Source: Marinomonas lutimaris (GTDB taxonomy: Bacteria > Pseudomonadota > Gammaproteobacteria > Pseudomonadales > Marinomonadaceae). From it: a DNA stretch of 64,000 nucleotides. The notes beneath the pieces are model-generated. The model was not told the DNA's origin. It saw nothing but the letters and a program-made list of their open reading frames with translations, and did no database searches. The position numbers were made by a program, and so were the translations under genes. The stretch spans positions 496,001 to 560,000 of the forward strand of contig NZ_JAHLLW010000001.1 in NCBI RefSeq assembly GCF_019426345.1. The letters run 5' to 3'. Shown one piece after another: positions 60,917 to 64,000 of this stretch (within the stretch, counting starts at the first letter, position 1; every line of letters starts with the position of its first letter).

Positions 60917-62533
60917 TCAAACAGTAAAGCGTTTTACCTGTCCAGCTAGTTCATCGGAATTACTTAAGGTCTGATTGACCGAATGGCTAATGCGTTTGGA
61001 GATTTCCATGACGTCTTTCGACATACTGGCTAGATTCGATAGATTTTCGTTTATCTCGTCAGTGACTTTGCTTTGCTCTTCGGTGGCGCTGGCGGTTTGC
61101 GCGGTAAAGTCATAGATTCGTCCAGCGGATGTTTTCACCACTGCAATGGATTCCATGGTTTTACGCGAAAGAGAGACGCTGGTGCCTGCCATATCGACGC
61201 TTTGAGTAATCGAGCTTACCGCATTGCTCACCCCAGACTGTAAGTCATTGATCATCTTCTGAATGTCTTCGGTAGAGGCTTGGGTTTTGCTGGCCAACTC
61301 ACGCACTTCGTCAGCAACCACCGCAAAGCCTCGACCTTGTTCGCCCGCTCTGGCGGCTTCTATTGCTGCGTTTAAGGCGAGTAAATTGGTTTGCTCGGAA
61401 ATACCAAGGATGACATCCAATACGGAAGCAATTTTATCGGATCGTTCAGATAGCTGATTGATGACGCCAGCCGCACTTTGGATTTGTGCTGCAAGATTGT
61501 CTAATTGAGATATTGCATCGTCCAATTGTGTTACGCCATCATCAGCAGAGCGATTTAAGGCTTCGACTTCTGCCACCGTGTCAGCAGCATTTTGCGCGAC
61601 TTCTCGTGTTGCTCCACCCATTTCTTCAACGGCGGTGACCACAAAATCCAATGACTGGTTTTGGCGTTCACTAAGGTCGGCAGATTCAGAGGCTGATTTA
61701 CCTAAGTTAAACATCTCTTGGCGAATATGTTCACAACCGTTACGAACCTGCCCAATCAAGCTGCCTAGACGAGCGACAAAGCTGTCTAATTCTCGACTCA
61801 ATTCGCCTGTTTCATCTGGTTTGACGCTATTGATACGGCGAGTTAAATCACCATCGCCAGAGCTAATTTGTCGAACACCAAAGGTGACTTGTTTGATGGC
61901 TTTAGAGATGTTCCTAGGTGCAAACCACGCGAGTATCACACTTAAGCATAAGACGAAAATCGCGAATATGCCGACGATAAGTTTAAACACGTCAGTAAAT
62001 TCGTTGATGGTTTGATTTTCAAGTTCAGAATATTTACTGATCAGTTCTTCTGAATGATCGTATAACGTGCGTAACTCAATGAAATCTGTTTGGTTTTCAC
62101 CAATAAAAAGGATCATCGCGGCGTCAGGATTGTCTTTTACTAATCTGATGATATCGGCGTTATGTGAAGACCAGCTTTTGTAAAGGGTATCGAACTTTGC
62201 TAGTAGACCAGATATTTCATTTATATCGGCGGTCAGCCCTCGAAACTCCTGCATACGATCCAACGCCTGCTTGGCATTTAATAAGGTCGACTCCTCTAAT
62301 TCTTTAGCATTTTTGGAGTTGTGCTCAAATACTAATGTTGCTAACGCGAGACGTGATTGATACAAATCTCTATCGGCATTCTGAATTAGTGAGGTGCCAG
62401 AAGCGTATTTGCCCATACTATTTTGCAAGTAATTGACTAATGTTTCGGTTGAGATAATGACCAATAAAAAAACCAACGCCAACCCGCCAAATATTAATGT
62501 ATAGCGGCCTCGTATCGTTTGTAGCATCTTCAT
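60917..62533 (-). CDS. Methyl-accepting chemotaxis protein, four-helix-bundle sensor type
   Basis: A 538-residue membrane receptor. TM1 is about residues 11-31 ([21 protein letters not shown]). A helical periplasmic sensor reaches about 185. TM2 is near 188-208 ([21 protein letters not shown]). HAMP follows, then a long signalling coiled coil with [33 protein letters not shown]. It ends without the NWETF-type tail. The start at 62533 has AGGGAT upstream. Ligand unknown. Its N-terminal part lies on the minus strand opposite an osmC gene. Confidence 0.9.
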   Translation of the reverse strand: MKMLQTIRGRYTLIFGGLALVFLLVIISTETLVNYLQNSMGKYASGTSLIQNADRDLYQSRLALATLVFEHNSKNAKELEESTLLNAKQALDRMQEFRGLTADINEISGLLAKFDTLYKSWSSHNADIIRLVKDNPDAAMILFIGENQTDFIELRTLYDHSEELISKYSELENQTINEFTDVFKLIVGIFAIFVLCLSVILAWFAPRNISKAIKQVTFGVRQISSGDGDLTRRINSVKPDETGELSRELDSFVARLGSLIGQVRNGCEHIRQEMFNLGKSASESADLSERQNQSLDFVVTAVEEMGGATREVAQNAADTVAEVEALNRSADDGVTQLDDAISQLDNLAAQIQSAAGVINQLSERSDKIASVLDVILGISEQTNLLALNAAIEAARAGEQGRGFAVVADEVRELASKTQASTEDIQKMINDLQSGVSNAVSSITQSVDMAGTSVSLSRKTMESIAVVKTSAGRIYDFTAQTASATEEQSKVTDEINENLSNLASMSKDVMEISKRISHSVNQTLSNSDELAGQVKRFTV

Positions 62534-62790
62534 GAATTTATCCCTATATTTTAAACGCTGTTGAAACCAAAAAAATGGTTAACTTTCCTTGCTATACAGC
62601 TGTCTTTTTCGATGAGACTACACCAATCAAACAATAGCCTTCTATTAAAAATGGCACTTGCATTTGAAGTGTGCAAGCAGCGATAAGGTTGTTCCTTAAA
62701 CAAATTGTAATTTTTTGCAAAGAACAATGTAGTGGCAAATAATTGCTGTGTGATTTGAGCCAGTAAAATAACCAAAAGGGGAAATGAAAA

Positions 62791-63258
62791 ATGTCGGAGT
62801 ATTTTGCAACGGTTGAGTGGAAGCGTGGTTCGCAGGTTTTTTCAGACAAAAAATACAGCCGCGGCCATGAATGGCAGTTCGAAGGCGGCGTAGTCGTGCC
62901 AGCCTCGTCTTCGCCTCATATTGTCCCTTTACCCATGTCTGTGGCGGAAAATGTTGATCCGGAAGAAGCCTTTGTCGCTTCGCTATCCAGTTGTCATATG
63001 TTGTTTTTCTTGGACTTTGCTTCACGCAAAAAGTTAATTGTCGATCAATACATAGATAACGCCATTGGCACCTTAGCTCTGGGGGCGAACGGTAAACAAA
63101 TGATGACCGAAGTAATATTGCGTCCAACGGTGACATTTGTAGGAGATAGGCCTAGCTCAGAGGAAATCAAAGCACTCCATCATCAGTCCCATGAGGCGTG
63201 CTTTATTGCCAACTCAGTATTGACCAACGTCCGTGTCGACGAGGCTTTCTGTGTTTGA
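62791..63258 (+). CDS. OsmC/Ohr-family protein
   Basis: A 155-residue OsmC-fold protein. The first redox cysteine is in VASLSSCHMLFFLDFASRK, the second in SHEACFIANSVLT. Both active-site cysteines of the peroxidase subgroup are thus present, and the short central part suggests a YhfA- or Ohr-like member. Predicted thiol peroxidase acting on organic hydroperoxides; the subgroup is not certain. AAGGGGAAATGAAAA precedes the ATG. Followed by a terminator. Confidence 0.88.
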   Translation: MSEYFATVEWKRGSQVFSDKKYSRGHEWQFEGGVVVPASSSPHIVPLPMSVAENVDPEEAFVASLSSCHMLFFLDFASRKKLIVDQYIDNAIGTLALGANGKQMMTEVILRPTVTFVGDRPSSEEIKALHHQSHEACFIANSVLTNVRVDEAFCV

Positions 63259-63269
63259 TCAGTAACAGA

Positions 63270-63296
63270 AGCGACTCATTGATTGAGTCGCTTTTT
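63270..63296. terminator. Terminator after osmC-like gene
   Basis: AGCGACTCA (63270-63278) with TGAGTCGCT (63284-63292), 5-nt loop, then T-run to 63296. It serves the plus-strand gene and lies between convergent genes. Confidence 0.85.
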
Positions 63297-63305
63297 AATT
63301 ACTTA

Positions 63306-63917
63306 TCAAGCTTGAGTAATGGGGATAAACCAATCCAAAGCTTCGATGTCTTTAATCCAGCGTTGGATATTTGGATATTCAGACAACTGATAAGAACCGC
63401 CTTCTTCGGCCACATGGGTATAGGGGAAGAGACAAATATCCGCTAGTGTCATGGTGTTTCCCGCCAAAAAGGCCTGTTTCGCTAATGCCTCATCCATGAG
63501 TTTTAACGCGGCGCGACCTTGTTCAATACGATCGGGCAGCATTTGCTTTTTCAACTCTGTCATGGCGTTATGAGTGAGCCAAAAACGTGGCGAAGCGATG
63601 TTGGGTTCGTGGCTGTATTGCTCCCAAAATAACCATTTATAGACTTTGGCCCTAAGAATGGCATCAGTCGGTAACAAGGCAGATTTGTGTTGTTCTGCAA
63701 GATAGAGAAGCACAGCATTACTTTCGCTCAAGCATTGTCCATCATCTAATTGCAATACCGGAATTTTACCATTTGGGTTCATCGCCAAGAAAGACTCGGT
63801 GTGTGTTTCACCCTTGGTGATGTCATATTGTTTCAACGTCACTTTTAAACCTAAACAAGCGCATAACAAACGGATTTTATAACCGTTTCCTGAGGGCAAG
63901 AAATCGTGCAGAATCAT
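63306..63917 (-). CDS. Glutathione S-transferase family protein
   Basis: A GST-fold protein of 203 residues. The N-terminal thioredoxin-like domain has MILHDFLPSGNGYKIRLLCACLGL and the glutathione-binding segment GKIPVLQLDDGQCLSESNAVLLYLAE. The C-terminal helical domain includes the N-capping block AGNTMTLADICLFPYTHV. The conserved catalytic position carries Ser in the LPSGN segment. The ATG at 63917 has AAGGAG seven bases upstream; the longer frame to 63950 has none. Substrate unknown. Confidence 0.92.
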   Translation of the reverse strand: MILHDFLPSGNGYKIRLLCACLGLKVTLKQYDITKGETHTESFLAMNPNGKIPVLQLDDGQCLSESNAVLLYLAEQHKSALLPTDAILRAKVYKWLFWEQYSHEPNIASPRFWLTHNAMTELKKQMLPDRIEQGRAALKLMDEALAKQAFLAGNTMTLADICLFPYTHVAEEGGSYQLSEYPNIQRWIKDIEALDWFIPITQA

Positions 63918-64000
63918 GAGTGTCTCCTTCTTAGTTGATGCTTTGATCATCTGACAAACAGCTCACGGAAAAAAGCGAATTAAATTGACGGCTGGCTTAA

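Noticed and set aside
62551..63136. Minus-strand frames opposite the osmC-like gene
   Set aside because: No ribosome sites and no family; they are shadows of the plus-strand OsmC gene or lie in its upstream region.
1..64000. CRISPR array, tRNA, rRNA, insertion sequence, prophage or integrase genes
   Set aside because: No regularly spaced direct repeats, cloverleaf-like sequences, transposase or phage structural genes were recognised by eye. A tRNAscan or ISfinder search was not possible here.

Overview
The window looks like a chromosomal segment of a marine gammaproteobacterium of the Oceanospirillales type. Marinomonas is my best guess. This is an inference from moderate-to-low G+C, two TRAP carriers, a glpSTPQUV-type ABC carrier, the LeuA type, an oxygen-dependent MesX/MesD pair, and regulator sites of gammaproteobacterial form (OxyR, LexA, Zur). 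I saw no rRNA, tRNA, CRISPR array, transposase or phage structural gene.

Left part (1-12.4 kb): a GNAT acetyltransferase; a secreted HAD acid phosphatase; a small accessory cluster with a KAP P-loop NTPase, a truncated XRE-antitoxin-like gene and an orphan Phd/YefM antitoxin; a 96-bp imperfect palindrome; ahpC-ahpF with a well matched OxyR site; and a three-gene signalling operon (periplasmic ligand-binding protein, hybrid histidine kinase, HD-GYP response regulator).

Metabolic core (12.5-25.8 kb): two TRAP operons face away from each other around a LysR gene. The minus-strand operon encodes a DUF1445 protein, a TRAP carrier and PxpA/B/C (5-oxoprolinase). The plus-strand operon encodes a second TRAP carrier, a DUF2848 protein and an amidase, followed by a convergent paralogous LysR gene. 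The same 18-nt T-N11-A LysR-type box, with one mismatch, lies upstream of both operons. This suggests one regulator controls pyroglutamate use and an undescribed amide or lactam route. I regard it as the best candidate for an undescribed system here.

Middle (25.9-37 kb): a DUF502 membrane protein, a HI0933-type flavoprotein, two tandem OprF-like barrel genes of which one lacks the OmpA domain, a thioredoxin-reductase-like enzyme divergent from an Rrf2 regulator followed by a WYL regulator, a VOC protein, a DODA-type dioxygenase, an alpha/beta hydrolase, a PhyH-family oxygenase and two small unknowns.

Glycerol-type ABC operon (37-45.5 kb): glpS, T, P, Q, U and V, preceded by a sigma-54 promoter, phased TGTTCA repeats and a divergent AcoR-like sigma-54 activator. 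The two ATPases carry complementary motif losses that predict one consensus and one degenerate ATP site.

Right part (45.5-64 kb): RidA, LysR and a lipoprotein; mesX-mesD; an M42 peptidase; a BdlA-like PAS-PAS chemoreceptor; an SPL-like radical SAM protein behind a near-perfect LexA box; an AraC regulator; leuA with a hairpin over its ribosome binding site; a FecBCD-type ABC operon behind a Zur-like palindrome; a di-haem peroxidase; a chemoreceptor; an OsmC protein; and a glutathione S-transferase.
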